From the NCBI RefSeq assembly GCF_045066735.1, contig NZ_JBISHH010000007.1, forward strand, positions 276,787-340,786: a DNA stretch of 64,000 bases, in the 5' to 3' direction. The DNA is from Algibacter sp045066735. GTDB lineage: Bacteria; Bacteroidota; Bacteroidia; Flavobacteriales; Flavobacteriaceae. Shown here piece after piece: positions 52,291 to 61,558 of this stretch. Under the pieces are notes generated by a model. It was not told the DNA's origin, did not search any database, and saw only the letters and a program-made list of their open reading frames with translations. Numbering within the stretch: position 1 is the stretch's first letter; every line of letters begins with the position of its first letter. Both the position numbers and the translations under genes were made by a program.

Positions 52291-52626
52291 ATGAAAAATA
52301 TAGACTTCAACAACAACAACAGTAATACTGATTTTCAAAAAGAAGATGCTTACCTACGTGCCGAAAAACGATTAAAAGCATTGAAAGGTTTTTATTCTCA
52401 CGCTTTCTTTTACGTAGTAATAAACCTTATACTAATAGGTATTGTAGCGTATCACTCCAACGGCGAGTTCTGGAGCTTTGGCACCTTTAGTACCGCTTTT
52501 TTCTGGGGTATAGGTTTAGTGTTTCATGCCATTGGAGTTTTTACAAAGGATATGTTGTTTAGTAAAAAATGGGAAGATCGTAAAATGCAGGACTACATGA
52601 AAAACGATCAAACCAGATGGGAATAA
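52291..52626 (+). CDS. 2TM domain protein
   Basis: 111 residues. R-A-E-K-R-L-K-A-L-K-G-F-Y and the closing W-E-D-R-K-M-Q-D-Y-M-K-N-D flank two membrane helices, as in 2TM domains that accompany LytTR regulators in Bacteroidota. It has the same domain as the C-terminus of the kinase 27 bases upstream. The function of 2TM proteins is unknown; they may modulate the kinase. Confidence 0.86.
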   Translation: MKNIDFNNNNSNTDFQKEDAYLRAEKRLKALKGFYSHAFFYVVINLILIGIVAYHSNGEFWSFGTFSTAFFWGIGLVFHAIGVFTKDMLFSKKWEDRKMQDYMKNDQTRWE

Positions 52627-52662
52627 AATCTAAAGATCAATTCATATCATTATAAAAAACAA

Positions 52663-52752
52663 GGGCGTTACCCTACCGGGGCAGGCTTTCACTACTCGCT
52701 CCCTTCCTGCGGTCGGGGAGCTTAAACAAACCGTTCAATCCTTAACGCAGGG
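52663..52752 (+). repeat. Dispersed GCGTTA/TAACGC element, copy C
   Basis: Begins GGGCGTTACCCTACCGGGG, contains CTTTCACTACTCGCTCCC and GGGGAGCTTAAACAA, and ends TTCAATCCTTAACGCAGGG. CGCTCCC can pair with GGGGAGC. It lies between the 2TM gene and the LytTR gene; the remaining bases of the gap show nothing further. Confidence 0.75.
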
Positions 52753-52885
52753 CAATTTTTCTAAGGTAGGTTTTAATAGAAGGTTATGGTAGGTCTGTAA
52801 AATTAATTAAAAATACTATATAGATTTTAAATCCAGATTGCATCATTAACTTAAAAATTGTAGTTTTAAAACAGAAATAAAAAAC

Positions 52886-53641
52886 ATGAACGTAATTATT
52901 ATAGAAGACGAAAAACCATCGGCACGCCGACTTCAACGTCAACTAAAAGCCTTAAATCTAGAAGCCGAAACGATGCTTCATTCCGTAGAAGAATCTATTA
53001 CGTGGTTTCAAAATAATCCACATCCAGATTTAATATTTCTTGATATTCAATTAAGCGATGGTCTTTCATTCGAAATTTTTGAAACTATAGATATAAAAAG
53101 TGCTGTAATTTTTACAACAGCTTACGATGAGTATGCACTGCAAGCCTTTAAATTAAATAGTATTGATTACTTGCTAAAGCCTATTGACGACGATGATTTA
53201 GAAGTTGCCGTAAAAAAATACCAAGAACGCGCGCCGCAAAAACAAGGTGTTACATTGGATTTCGATGATATAAAGAAATTACTAGTAAATCCTATAGATC
53301 GGGTTTATAAAAAGCGCTTCTCTATAAAAGTAGGGCAGCACCTCAAACTCATTAACATAGACGAGATAGAATGTTTCTATAGTGAAAATAAAGGAACATA
53401 TGCATATACTGCGGACGGTCGAAATCATTTATTAGACAGTACGCTAGATCAATTAGAAAGCGAATTAGAACCACAAACCTTCTTCCGAATAAATCGTAAA
53501 TTCTTTGTAAATATTAACGCCATTAAAGATATGGTGAGCTATACCAACTCTAGGTTGCAAATTAAATTACAATCTTATAATGAGCAAGATGTTATTGTAG
53601 CTCGCGAACGGGTAAAAGATTTTAAAAACTGGTTAGAATAG
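52886..53641 (+). CDS. LytTR response regulator
   Basis: 251 residues. Receiver domain with D53 in I-F-L-D-I-Q-L as the phosphorylation site, and Y-L-L-K-P-I near 97. The LytTR DNA-binding domain covers about 140-251 (F-R-I-N-R-K-F-F-V-N near 210, then I-V-A-R-E-R-V-K-D-F). Probably receives phosphate from the LytS-type kinase upstream. Such pairs usually control membrane or envelope genes; targets are not visible here. Confidence 0.93.
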   Translation: MNVIIIEDEKPSARRLQRQLKALNLEAETMLHSVEESITWFQNNPHPDLIFLDIQLSDGLSFEIFETIDIKSAVIFTTAYDEYALQAFKLNSIDYLLKPIDDDDLEVAVKKYQERAPQKQGVTLDFDDIKKLLVNPIDRVYKKRFSIKVGQHLKLINIDEIECFYSENKGTYAYTADGRNHLLDSTLDQLESELEPQTFFRINRKFFVNINAIKDMVSYTNSRLQIKLQSYNEQDVIVARERVKDFKNWLE

Positions 53642-53770
53642 CAGGTGTTTTGAAGTGACAGTAAAAACGGCTTACCATGCTTGATTTTAATTCTTTTAGC
53701 AAAATCATTTCTGTTGAAGAATCCGTTGTCGTGTTGTTTTATTTCATTACAAAAATTCTAAACAGTAATG

Positions 53771-53992
53771 CTAAATATAGTCGTTTTTGTTTTTTGTGCT
53801 GAATTTAACACTTTTATAAAATGGACAGAAAGCAGTTATGCTGGCGAAGGCAAACATAAAAGAAACCACGATTAAAATAATACCAAGAATACCTCTAATC
53901 TCTCCTAAAAAAAATAATGATAGTAAAAGTATGGCAACTATAAACCTTACGAGTCTATCAAAATTACTCATGTTTTTCTTTAGTCTAATCAT
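53771..53992 (-). CDS. DUF2892 (YgaP-like) small membrane protein
   Basis: 73 residues. N-F-D-R-L-V-R-F-I-V-A at the start and two membrane helices with F-C-P-F-Y near the end match DUF2892, the membrane part of YgaP-like proteins. The rhodanese part is absent, as in the stand-alone forms. An internal ATG at codon 8 could be the start. Function unknown. Confidence 0.8.
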   Translation of the reverse strand: MIRLKKNMSNFDRLVRFIVAILLLSLFFLGEIRGILGIILIVVSFMFAFASITAFCPFYKSVKFSTKNKNDYI

Positions 53993-54356
53993 AAATAGAA
54001 AATAGTTTAGTTCAAAAAATATTTAGGGAATTACAAATTTAGCTTTTTTTTGAATGGAATGTGCTGTTAGCTTACATTTTATGTTGAATAAACTCACTTA
54101 ATCGATTAATTATTAGTAGTGTTATGTTTTTTTGTACGCTTATTACTTCAAGGAGTCTATAATTGTGATTTTTCATGTTAGTGCATAAGTGAAAAGAATT
54201 TGGCTTGCTTAATCAAAAAAGGTGTTTTTTAATCTTATTAATCTGCTTAAACTAGATTGCACATAATCATGATTTCAGTTACAAATTAAATCATTAGCAC
54301 TAATATACTTAAATGTTCTACGATATATTTGATGGTCTAACCATTAAATAAAATTT
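53993..54356. other. Intergenic stretch of 364 bases
   Basis: AT-rich, no ORF, repeat or hairpin that I can see. Its only signal is the -7 box TATATTTG at 54324-54331 before the DUF421 gene. Confidence 0.6.
54324..54331 (+). promoter_or_regulatory. -7 promoter element of the DUF421 gene
   Basis: TATATTTG is a full TAnnTTTG match, 26 bases before the start codon. No TTG box at the right distance. Confidence 0.5.
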
Positions 54357-54881
54357 ATGACTTTACAAGACTACATTAATTTAGTGCTTTCTGTATTAGG
54401 TGTTTTTTCGATAATAATTATTATAACCAGAGTTTTTGGTTTAAGGACCTTTGCGAAAATGTCTAGTTTCGACTTTGCTTCTACCATTGCAGTTGGATCT
54501 GTTTTAGCATCAATAATATTGAATAGCAACTATTCCTTAGGTAAAGGAACTGTTGTATTAATTGCCATTATTGGTTTTCAAACCTTGTTTTCTTACTTGG
54601 TTAGAAAAATAGATTTTTTTAAAAAACTTTTTACAAACAAACCTCAAATAATTATGTGGAACGGAAAAATTCTTCATAAAAAACTAAAGGCGTGTAATGT
54701 TGGTAAAGATGATTTAATAGCGAAACTAAGAGAGGCTAATGTGCATGATTTTAGAGAAGTAAAAGCAGTTGTCTTTGAAAGTACAGGCGATATTTCTGTG
54801 ATTCATAACAAAGAAGAAAAACCCGTTAATGCTGAGGTATTAGTTGATGTAAGTAAGGAAGGGTTACATTGGAATAATTAA
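54357..54881 (+). CDS. DUF421 (YetF-type) membrane protein
   Basis: 174 residues. Two or three N-terminal helices, with T-R-V-F-G-L-R-T-F-A-K-M and S-F-D-F-A-S-T-I-A-V-G-S-V (about 24-50), are the DUF421 signature. They are followed by the small soluble YetF domain (L-I-A-K-L-R-E-A-N-V, then E-V-K-A-V-V-F-E). Function unknown. The FUSC gene follows but has its own promoter. Confidence 0.88.
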   Translation: MTLQDYINLVLSVLGVFSIIIIITRVFGLRTFAKMSSFDFASTIAVGSVLASIILNSNYSLGKGTVVLIAIIGFQTLFSYLVRKIDFFKKLFTNKPQIIMWNGKILHKKLKACNVGKDDLIAKLREANVHDFREVKAVVFESTGDISVIHNKEEKPVNAEVLVDVSKEGLHWNN

Positions 54882-54949
54882 AGACTGAATAATAAGTTAA
54901 GTTGTTTTTTGAGTTTCATTTATCGCAAAAACTATTGCTTTAATTAAAG

Positions 54950-54957
54950 TATATTTG
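54950..54957 (+). promoter_or_regulatory. -7 promoter element of the FUSC gene
   Basis: TATATTTG is a full match. It overlaps the TTG at 54955, the longest possible start of the FUSC gene, so the real start is probably downstream. Confidence 0.5.
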
Positions 54958-54975
54958 TTATTAATAAAATTGATA

Positions 54976-57219
54976 TTGAATACTTACTTAAATAATATAG
55001 AATTATTTATAAAGGGCTCCAATTTATATAGAGGTCTCAAGTTAACTACTGCGATAGTTACACCATTAATTATTTTATATTTTTTAGGATACGCTGCATT
55101 TGCCCCTTCTATAGTTGTGGGTGTCTTTTTAAATGCTCCTGGAGATATTCCTGGCAGTTTAAAAAGAAAGGTAAATGCTATCTTAATAAGTATTGGTTTA
55201 ACCATGCTTGTTAGTTGCACTGTTTTATTTTTTAAACCTTACTTGGTGCTTTTGCTTATTGCTATAGCGATAATTTCTTTTGTTGTCTCACTTATTTCGG
55301 TTTATGGTTTTAGAGCCTCGCTAGTCTCATTTTCAGGTTTGTTATCCATGGTGCTTGCTCTTGCTGTTCATAAAGAAAGTGCTCAAGACATCTTTACTCA
55401 TATTGGACTTATGGGGATTGGAGGACTTTGGTATTTATTGGTATCCTATACTTTTCAGAAATTATCTCCCAAAAAGGATAATAACCAATTACTATCCGAT
55501 ACGTTGTCGCTTATTGGCGAATATTTAAAGTTAAGAGCAAGACTACTAACTAAAAAAAATAAACGCGAAACACTTATAAAGGAAGCCCTAGTATTACAAA
55601 CACAAATTAACGAAAAGCACGAGACCTTAAGAGAAGTGCTATATATTGAAAGAAAAAAATCGGGTCGTTCTCATTATGATGAAAAACAACTTTTAATATT
55701 TATATCTACCATAAATATATTCGAGCTTATTGAAGCCAAACATCTTGATTATAATGAAATAGATAGACTTTTTCAGGATAAGAAAGTTTACCTGAAAGCC
55801 TCTAAAAATTTGAATAAAGTTTTGGGAAATCATTTAATAAAACTTTCGGAACTACTTATTCAAAAACGAAAAATACCTAATAAAAGACCCTTATTAGAAG
55901 CTCTATCTAAGGTTGATAATGCAATTTCCGATTATGTAGATGATGTTACACTGCCAAAAGCAAGAGAAGGTGCGTTGGTTTTAAAAAACTTATACGATTA
56001 TCAAGAACTACTATTAGAAGAGGTAAGGGCTATTAGACGTGTTATGGCTAATGTTCGAGAAGCTTCTAAAGTATCTTTAAAAAGACAGGATGCTAGTCAG
56101 TTTTTAACGTTGCAAGAATATAGGTTAAATGTTATTATTCAAAACCTTAGTTTTAGTTCAAATTTATTTAGGCATGCATTACGCTTTACTGTGGCGGTAG
56201 TTTTTGCTTTTTCTCTGGGAACTATTTTAGAAATTCATAACACGTATTGGATTCTTTTAACGATTCTTGTTATTATGCGGCCCAATTATGGCTTAACCAA
56301 AGAGCGATCTAAAGATCGCATTATTGGAACACTTATTGGTGCAGCCTTCGCGATTAGTATTGTTCTGCTAACCCAAAATGTTATTGTTTACGGCACATTA
56401 GCTATTGTATCCTTAATTTTTGCATTTGCATTAATTCAGGAAAATTATAAATTTGCTGCAGCTCTAATAACAATCAATGTTATTTTTGTGTATTCTCTAA
56501 TTAATCCGAATGCTTTTGAGGTTATTCAATATCGAGTTGTAGATACTATTATAGGAGCAACTATTGCTATAGTGGCAAACTATTTATTGTGGCCAAGTTG
56601 GGAGGTTAACAATTTAAAAGATGTTTTGATAGATGCCGTAAAGAAAAATAAAAATTATCTTTTGGCTACAAAAGATTTGTATCACGATAAAAAACAAAAT
56701 CAATTGGCTTATAAAGTAGCAAGGAAAGATGCTTTTTTAGCGATAAGTAATTTAAACGCTGCATTTCAAAGATTAACCCAAGATCCTAAATCTAAACAAA
56801 AAGAATTTCAGTTAATATATAGTTTAGTAACACTTAATCAAACTATGGTTTCGGCTATGGCATCAATTGGGAGCTTCATTGTTAATCATAAAACAACTTC
56901 GGCCTCAAAAGAATTTGATGTTATGGTTTTGAAAATAGCAGATACATTACAAATGTCTTGCTCCTTATTAGAGGGAAGGCCAATTACTAAACAAGCGAAT
57001 GCTGAAACTATTAAAAATGCTCAAGATGTACTACTGAAAACGTTTCAGAATTTATCGCACAAAAGAGATAAAAATATAAAAAAGGGTAATACAGAAATTA
57101 GTACCAAGGATATGCACGAATTGCAGGAGGCGTACTTAATTCCGAATCAACTTATTTGGTTGAAATCTTTATCTGAAAATTTAAAACGAGCCACACGAAA
57201 ATACAACGAAGCAGTTTAG
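54976..57219 (+). CDS. FUSC family (YccS/YhfK-like) membrane protein
   Basis: 747 residues if it starts at TTG 54976 (reading M-N-T-Y-L-N-N-I-E); the longest frame starts at 54955 inside a promoter box. Two membrane bundles of about six helices each (about 15-150 and 395-535) are each followed by a long helical cytoplasmic region. The second bundle opens with R-H-A-L-R-F-T-V-A-V-V and contains I-M-R-P-N-Y-G-L-T, a family motif. It resembles the fusaric-acid resistance and aromatic-acid efflux family, but substrates of YccS-type members are unknown. A strong terminator follows. Confidence 0.87.
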   Translation: MNTYLNNIELFIKGSNLYRGLKLTTAIVTPLIILYFLGYAAFAPSIVVGVFLNAPGDIPGSLKRKVNAILISIGLTMLVSCTVLFFKPYLVLLLIAIAIISFVVSLISVYGFRASLVSFSGLLSMVLALAVHKESAQDIFTHIGLMGIGGLWYLLVSYTFQKLSPKKDNNQLLSDTLSLIGEYLKLRARLLTKKNKRETLIKEALVLQTQINEKHETLREVLYIERKKSGRSHYDEKQLLIFISTINIFELIEAKHLDYNEIDRLFQDKKVYLKASKNLNKVLGNHLIKLSELLIQKRKIPNKRPLLEALSKVDNAISDYVDDVTLPKAREGALVLKNLYDYQELLLEEVRAIRRVMANVREASKVSLKRQDASQFLTLQEYRLNVIIQNLSFSSNLFRHALRFTVAVVFAFSLGTILEIHNTYWILLTILVIMRPNYGLTKERSKDRIIGTLIGAAFAISIVLLTQNVIVYGTLAIVSLIFAFALIQENYKFAAALITINVIFVYSLINPNAFEVIQYRVVDTIIGATIAIVANYLLWPSWEVNNLKDVLIDAVKKNKNYLLATKDLYHDKKQNQLAYKVARKDAFLAISNLNAAFQRLTQDPKSKQKEFQLIYSLVTLNQTMVSAMASIGSFIVNHKTTSASKEFDVMVLKIADTLQMSCSLLEGRPITKQANAETIKNAQDVLLKTFQNLSHKRDKNIKKGNTEISTKDMHELQEAYLIPNQLIWLKSLSENLKRATRKYNEAV

Positions 57220-57267
57220 ATTGTTTATTATAAAATTTATATCGATATATTTAAAAGTATTAAAATT

Positions 57268-57304
57268 AAAAACCACTTTCCGAAAATTAAGAAAGTGGTT
57301 TTTT
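57268..57304. terminator. Bidirectional terminator
   Basis: AAAAACCACTTTC pairs with GAAAGTGGTTTTT around a loop of about 10 bases, between convergent genes. Confidence 0.88.
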
Positions 57305-57355
57305 ATATTTAATTGTTGATGTTGCTTAAAGAGCTATTTAAAACTGCAACAAAAT

Positions 57356-60300
57356 TTAATCTTCAATCCACCCCATAATAGCATTAGCTACAAATCTAGG
57401 TTCTGGGGGTAACGAGTAAATATCTTTCTCGTAGTTTTTATTGTATGGAGAGATATTCATAATATTACCATCTACAACCAAGGTGCTACTACCACCTGGA
57501 TCAAAGCCCATAGCTTTATCCATGCCATATTTTAAAAGAATATCTACCATATCGAAATGTGTGGCTCCAACCGATTCTCTAATACGGCCGTTAACCATAA
57601 GCACCATAAGTTTACCTTCTTTGGTAATACCTACGGCAATTTTTGGTCCACGCATATCTGTGAAATCTAACCGTGCTGCTTGTGTTTTAATAGAGTTAGA
57701 GGTTTTCCAACCTTCATCTTCCATATTTAAAATTTGCTTTCCGCCGTCTATTAGCATAGGGCCAGCTTCAATAGCATACGAAATCTCATTCCATTTAAAA
57801 GGATTGGTTTCTGGCTCTAAAAGTTGAATGTCTAAAGGCACGCCTTCTTTAAAAATGGTGTTAGAGAAAATTTTAGAAGGAATGGATAAAGTAATACCGA
57901 CGGAAATAGCGGGGACAGATTCACCTGCTTTCGTTTTAATAATTTGTTTTACAGTATTTCCTGCAATTCTGATAATAACATTTCCATTTCCTTTAAAGGT
58001 TTCTTCAGAATAAGATAAATCGTAAAAGCAAGCCTCGGAATCGCTATGCTTGTTATAATTATTCGCACTAAAAACAATATTTTTTTGTTTACCTTTTACA
58101 ATTAAACCAGCTTCACAATTTACTTTCCTGATATCAACATCACCATTTTTATAAATTATAAAGGCTGGTTTGTTAAATAATGGCGGACAAAACACTTTAT
58201 TGTCCATAATCAATAAACCTAAAGGAGAACCAATATAGGTTTCAGGTAGTCCAAGTTTGCCAACTAGCTCAGGATTTAAAATATAGCCACCATTCCAGGC
58301 GAGTTCTATTTTATTAGAATTTTTACTTTTCTTCTTATATTCCTTAATTAAAGCAGGTACATTTTTAGGTTCTTTATTCGCAATATGGGCTGCAAATTTC
58401 CATTTATATTTTTTAGTATCAATTTCCGCTAATACACCACTCCAAGGTAAACCATCGCTATAAACACCACCTGCGAAAGAAGATTTCACTTTTTCTGCAG
58501 TTTTAGTTTCTTTCAAGCCTTCTTTTATTTGCTCAAGAAGTTTAATAATTGGCGTTCCGTTTTCTATGGCATCAGTAGAAATTATTTTAAATAACTCTTT
58601 TTCTCCAATAGTATTTTTTAGTTCGGTAAAATCATCGCTTTTTAAAGCTAAGTTAAAATCTTTTGCGGTTTGAATTGGAGTAGGATAGGCCAAAGTGGTT
58701 CGGACAGCTGCTGGTACAAATTGAATAAAACCACTATCTTTTGGTATGCCCATAATTTTGGCTGTCATTTCATATAAAACCTTACCAATATGGAAGTGAT
58801 CAATTTCTATAATGTCAGTCATCATAGCAGAATATTCACCATTGGTTATTAAAAAACCATTTGCTTCTTTGATGTCTCTTAAGATTTTGATGGCTTTTGG
58901 TCCCATTTGCGGAAAATGAACACCTTCCGACCATTGTTTCGTTTCAACTATTTGTACAACGCCAGCTTTATAAAGCAGCCCTAACTCTGGTTCTTTACCG
59001 CTTTCTAGATATTCTTTAATGTTAGCGCTAGAAAACCACTTGGTTATTCTTGGCTCATGGATAAATATATATATCTTTTCTAAAGAATCTACGCTACTTT
59101 GTAGCACTTCTTCTGTCAGTTCTTCTTCTATAGTTAATTTTAATTGGGCACGAATGGGCTGCAAAACAAAATACTCTAACTCATGTTTAATGTATCGTCC
59201 CGGGAAGTATCCTTTTGGAACATTCTTCTTTAAATTGGTGGTTAATATTTTTCGATCATCAATACCTAAGTATTTACTGTTGGTTAATTGAAAAAGAGCC
59301 AATTCCCAATCTGCAAAAAACTGTGGAGCCAAAGTTAAATCGGCTAAATGTTGAGGTTTAAAAATATCATTATAAATCATATTCACTAAGCCTGTTACTT
59401 CTTGATATGTAAAAGCTTGATATGCAAAAGATTTTTTGTTTCTATGTCTGTAGGTTAGAGCGTGATCATGTCTGGTTGAAATTTCACCATCTACATATTT
59501 AAAAATATCATCAATAGCATTGTAGTATTTATGGATATGTTGCAAATTTGTGTTTACTAAATCCGGAATATCGTTTTCCATCATTCTAGCATAGCGCATT
59601 ACTTTTCCTTTTACAAGCTGCTCTTCAACTCTAAAAAAACTAGGGTCTATTAAAGATTTTAAATACAGCATAAAAGACAAGCGCCCATAGCCTGGTAAAT
59701 AATGTCTTGTTTTTTTGTTTAGAATAGCGTTTAAATCGTCGTTTTCAAATTCAACCGATTTTTTGTACGCCTTTAATAAGGTAACAACTTGCGCATTGTC
59801 TTCACTACTTATAGCATCTAGTTGTAAACACATGCGCTCAATAATATATCGCATGTTTTTTTCTAACGATTCGATGCTGTAACGTTTATTAATTACGCTT
59901 CGGTTATGTGTAACATCTACCATTCGGTTTTGTGGATAAAACACGTGGTCGCATATTTTCTCGGCTAGTAATTTAGGTACTTTAGAGCCTTTAAATTCTA
60001 AAACGTTTAAACGTAGAGATTCATCTAAATGTCTACCAATTACTTGGTCGTAAACTTCTCTTGGTTCATATTGTCTACAAAATATGGGTGTTCCACAAGC
60101 TGCAGCTTCTATAATGGGTAAACCACGACCTTCGGTTTGGCTTGGTAATAAAATTAGAGAAGCAACATCATAGAGTTGTTCAATATTTAAAGGTTTCTTA
60201 TATCTTTTCTTGAATTCGTTTTTATCAAACTCACTAAATAAAAAGCCAAGTAATACGCGCGATTTAAATTCTTTAGGAAGTTCTTTAAGGAAATTTGTAA

Positions 60301-61549
60301 AATCTTCTTTTAAATCACGGTAGTAGTTTTGCTGACCATGCGGAATAGGGCCAGAAACTATGAGAGATAATTTTAATTGTGGATTGGTTGAAAATTTCTC
60401 AGCAAAGGAGTCGTAAGAAAACAATCTTTTAATAAGCTTAAAGTTAAGCTCAATAGATTTTCTACTAATCACGCGTGTGGGTTGTAGAAATACAATATTG
60501 TTATTTACAAAGTCGAAATTTTTAATGGTTTTATGTCCTAAAAGTATAGGTTTAAGTGAGCGCTTGCTATCTTTATGGTGTGCTGCAGTATGTACGGTAA
60601 TAGTATCTTTGTCATTAGCAAAAATGGTAGAGACTTGCATAAACGCTTTTATAATATCACGTTTACTCATTTGGTGCATTTTGGTATCTACAGCAGTACC
60701 GAGTAAGGCTACATTTGCTGGGTTATGACCATTAATATTAATAAGATGCTCTTGCTGCATTTTATTAATATTTACATTCATCCACGAACGACTTTCCCAT
60801 GGGTAAACCATTTCTATAACAGAGAAAAATTCGCCAATATGTGCATTATGAAAAAAGAAATCTCTCGGACCTTTTTTTAAGCCTTTCTTTGCAATATCTT
60901 CTTTTCTATTACCACCTTCCCAATAAAAATCGTGATTATTATTTATTACAGGAATTCCTAAATACTCCGAAATTAAAACAGTGGCTAGCGCTAAAGAAAC
61001 ATTTCCGGGATTCGAGCAAACATTAATGAGATACAACAGCGAAATATCGTTTTCCTCAATGTAGCTACCTAGTTTTTCAACTAAAACCAAAACCTCTTTC
61101 CAAAATTTGCCAATAAGTGCATTGTATGCCTCACTGCCACGTTCCATTTTTATATTAAAGAAGTCTTCGTATAGTGGCCAAGCATCAAAGGCTTCCATTT
61201 CTGGAATTACTTTTTTAAAAGCACTACTTGGGATTAGCTCATCTGCCTCGTCCTTTATATCTCCAGCAATATAGTGAATGGGTATATCGGGATAAATGTT
61301 TTTAAAGATTTTGGCATATTTTTCCGTTTCTACCGTAATACCATCTATGGTAAAATAAAAGGTAAGAAAGGCAATACCACCTTTTTCAATTTCAGCATCA
61401 AACGTAGATGCCTTTTGTTTAAAAGCCGAATCAAAATTTTGCTCTTTAAATTTATCAATAAATAACCCGAGGTCAAACCAAGTATTTATTTTTTCATTTT
61501 TTAATGTATTTAATATGTTAGGTATTTTCGCTGTATTATTGTTAATCAT
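57356..61549 (-). CDS. Glycosyltransferase-NAGPA phosphodiester glycosidase fusion
   Basis: 1397 residues, no signal peptide. Residues about 1-600 are a GT4-type (GT-B) glycosyltransferase: V-N-N-N-H-D-F-Y-W-E-G in the first half, Q-P-T-R-V-I-S-R-K-S near 345, and E-G-R-G-L-P-I-I-E (473-481), the E-x7-E motif. Residues about 600-1040 are mostly helical and not recognised. The C-terminal part (about 1040-1397) is a NAGPA-type phosphodiester glycosidase: I-E-L-A-W-N-G-G-Y-I, then A-I-E-A-G-P-M-L-I and G-F-D-P-G-G-S-S-T-L-V-V (D1350-S1355). NAGPA enzymes remove sugar from sugar-phosphate diesters. It is 9 bases downstream of a GT4 gene on the same strand and shares its H-D-F-x-W-E motif. Confidence 0.82.
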   Translation of the reverse strand: MINNNTAKIPNILNTLKNEKINTWFDLGLFIDKFKEQNFDSAFKQKASTFDAEIEKGGIAFLTFYFTIDGITVETEKYAKIFKNIYPDIPIHYIAGDIKDEADELIPSSAFKKVIPEMEAFDAWPLYEDFFNIKMERGSEAYNALIGKFWKEVLVLVEKLGSYIEENDISLLYLINVCSNPGNVSLALATVLISEYLGIPVINNNHDFYWEGGNRKEDIAKKGLKKGPRDFFFHNAHIGEFFSVIEMVYPWESRSWMNVNINKMQQEHLININGHNPANVALLGTAVDTKMHQMSKRDIIKAFMQVSTIFANDKDTITVHTAAHHKDSKRSLKPILLGHKTIKNFDFVNNNIVFLQPTRVISRKSIELNFKLIKRLFSYDSFAEKFSTNPQLKLSLIVSGPIPHGQQNYYRDLKEDFTNFLKELPKEFKSRVLLGFLFSEFDKNEFKKRYKKPLNIEQLYDVASLILLPSQTEGRGLPIIEAAACGTPIFCRQYEPREVYDQVIGRHLDESLRLNVLEFKGSKVPKLLAEKICDHVFYPQNRMVDVTHNRSVINKRYSIESLEKNMRYIIERMCLQLDAISSEDNAQVVTLLKAYKKSVEFENDDLNAILNKKTRHYLPGYGRLSFMLYLKSLIDPSFFRVEEQLVKGKVMRYARMMENDIPDLVNTNLQHIHKYYNAIDDIFKYVDGEISTRHDHALTYRHRNKKSFAYQAFTYQEVTGLVNMIYNDIFKPQHLADLTLAPQFFADWELALFQLTNSKYLGIDDRKILTTNLKKNVPKGYFPGRYIKHELEYFVLQPIRAQLKLTIEEELTEEVLQSSVDSLEKIYIFIHEPRITKWFSSANIKEYLESGKEPELGLLYKAGVVQIVETKQWSEGVHFPQMGPKAIKILRDIKEANGFLITNGEYSAMMTDIIEIDHFHIGKVLYEMTAKIMGIPKDSGFIQFVPAAVRTTLAYPTPIQTAKDFNLALKSDDFTELKNTIGEKELFKIISTDAIENGTPIIKLLEQIKEGLKETKTAEKVKSSFAGGVYSDGLPWSGVLAEIDTKKYKWKFAAHIANKEPKNVPALIKEYKKKSKNSNKIELAWNGGYILNPELVGKLGLPETYIGSPLGLLIMDNKVFCPPLFNKPAFIIYKNGDVDIRKVNCEAGLIVKGKQKNIVFSANNYNKHSDSEACFYDLSYSEETFKGNGNVIIRIAGNTVKQIIKTKAGESVPAISVGITLSIPSKIFSNTIFKEGVPLDIQLLEPETNPFKWNEISYAIEAGPMLIDGGKQILNMEDEGWKTSNSIKTQAARLDFTDMRGPKIAVGITKEGKLMVLMVNGRIRESVGATHFDMVDILLKYGMDKAMGFDPGGSSTLVVDGNIMNISPYNKNYEKDIYSLPPEPRFVANAIMGWIED

Positions 61550-61558
61550 TATTTGTTT

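Noticed and set aside
57441..57827. 128-codon plus-strand ORF inside the fusion gene
   Set aside because: Shadow of the certain minus-strand coding sequence.
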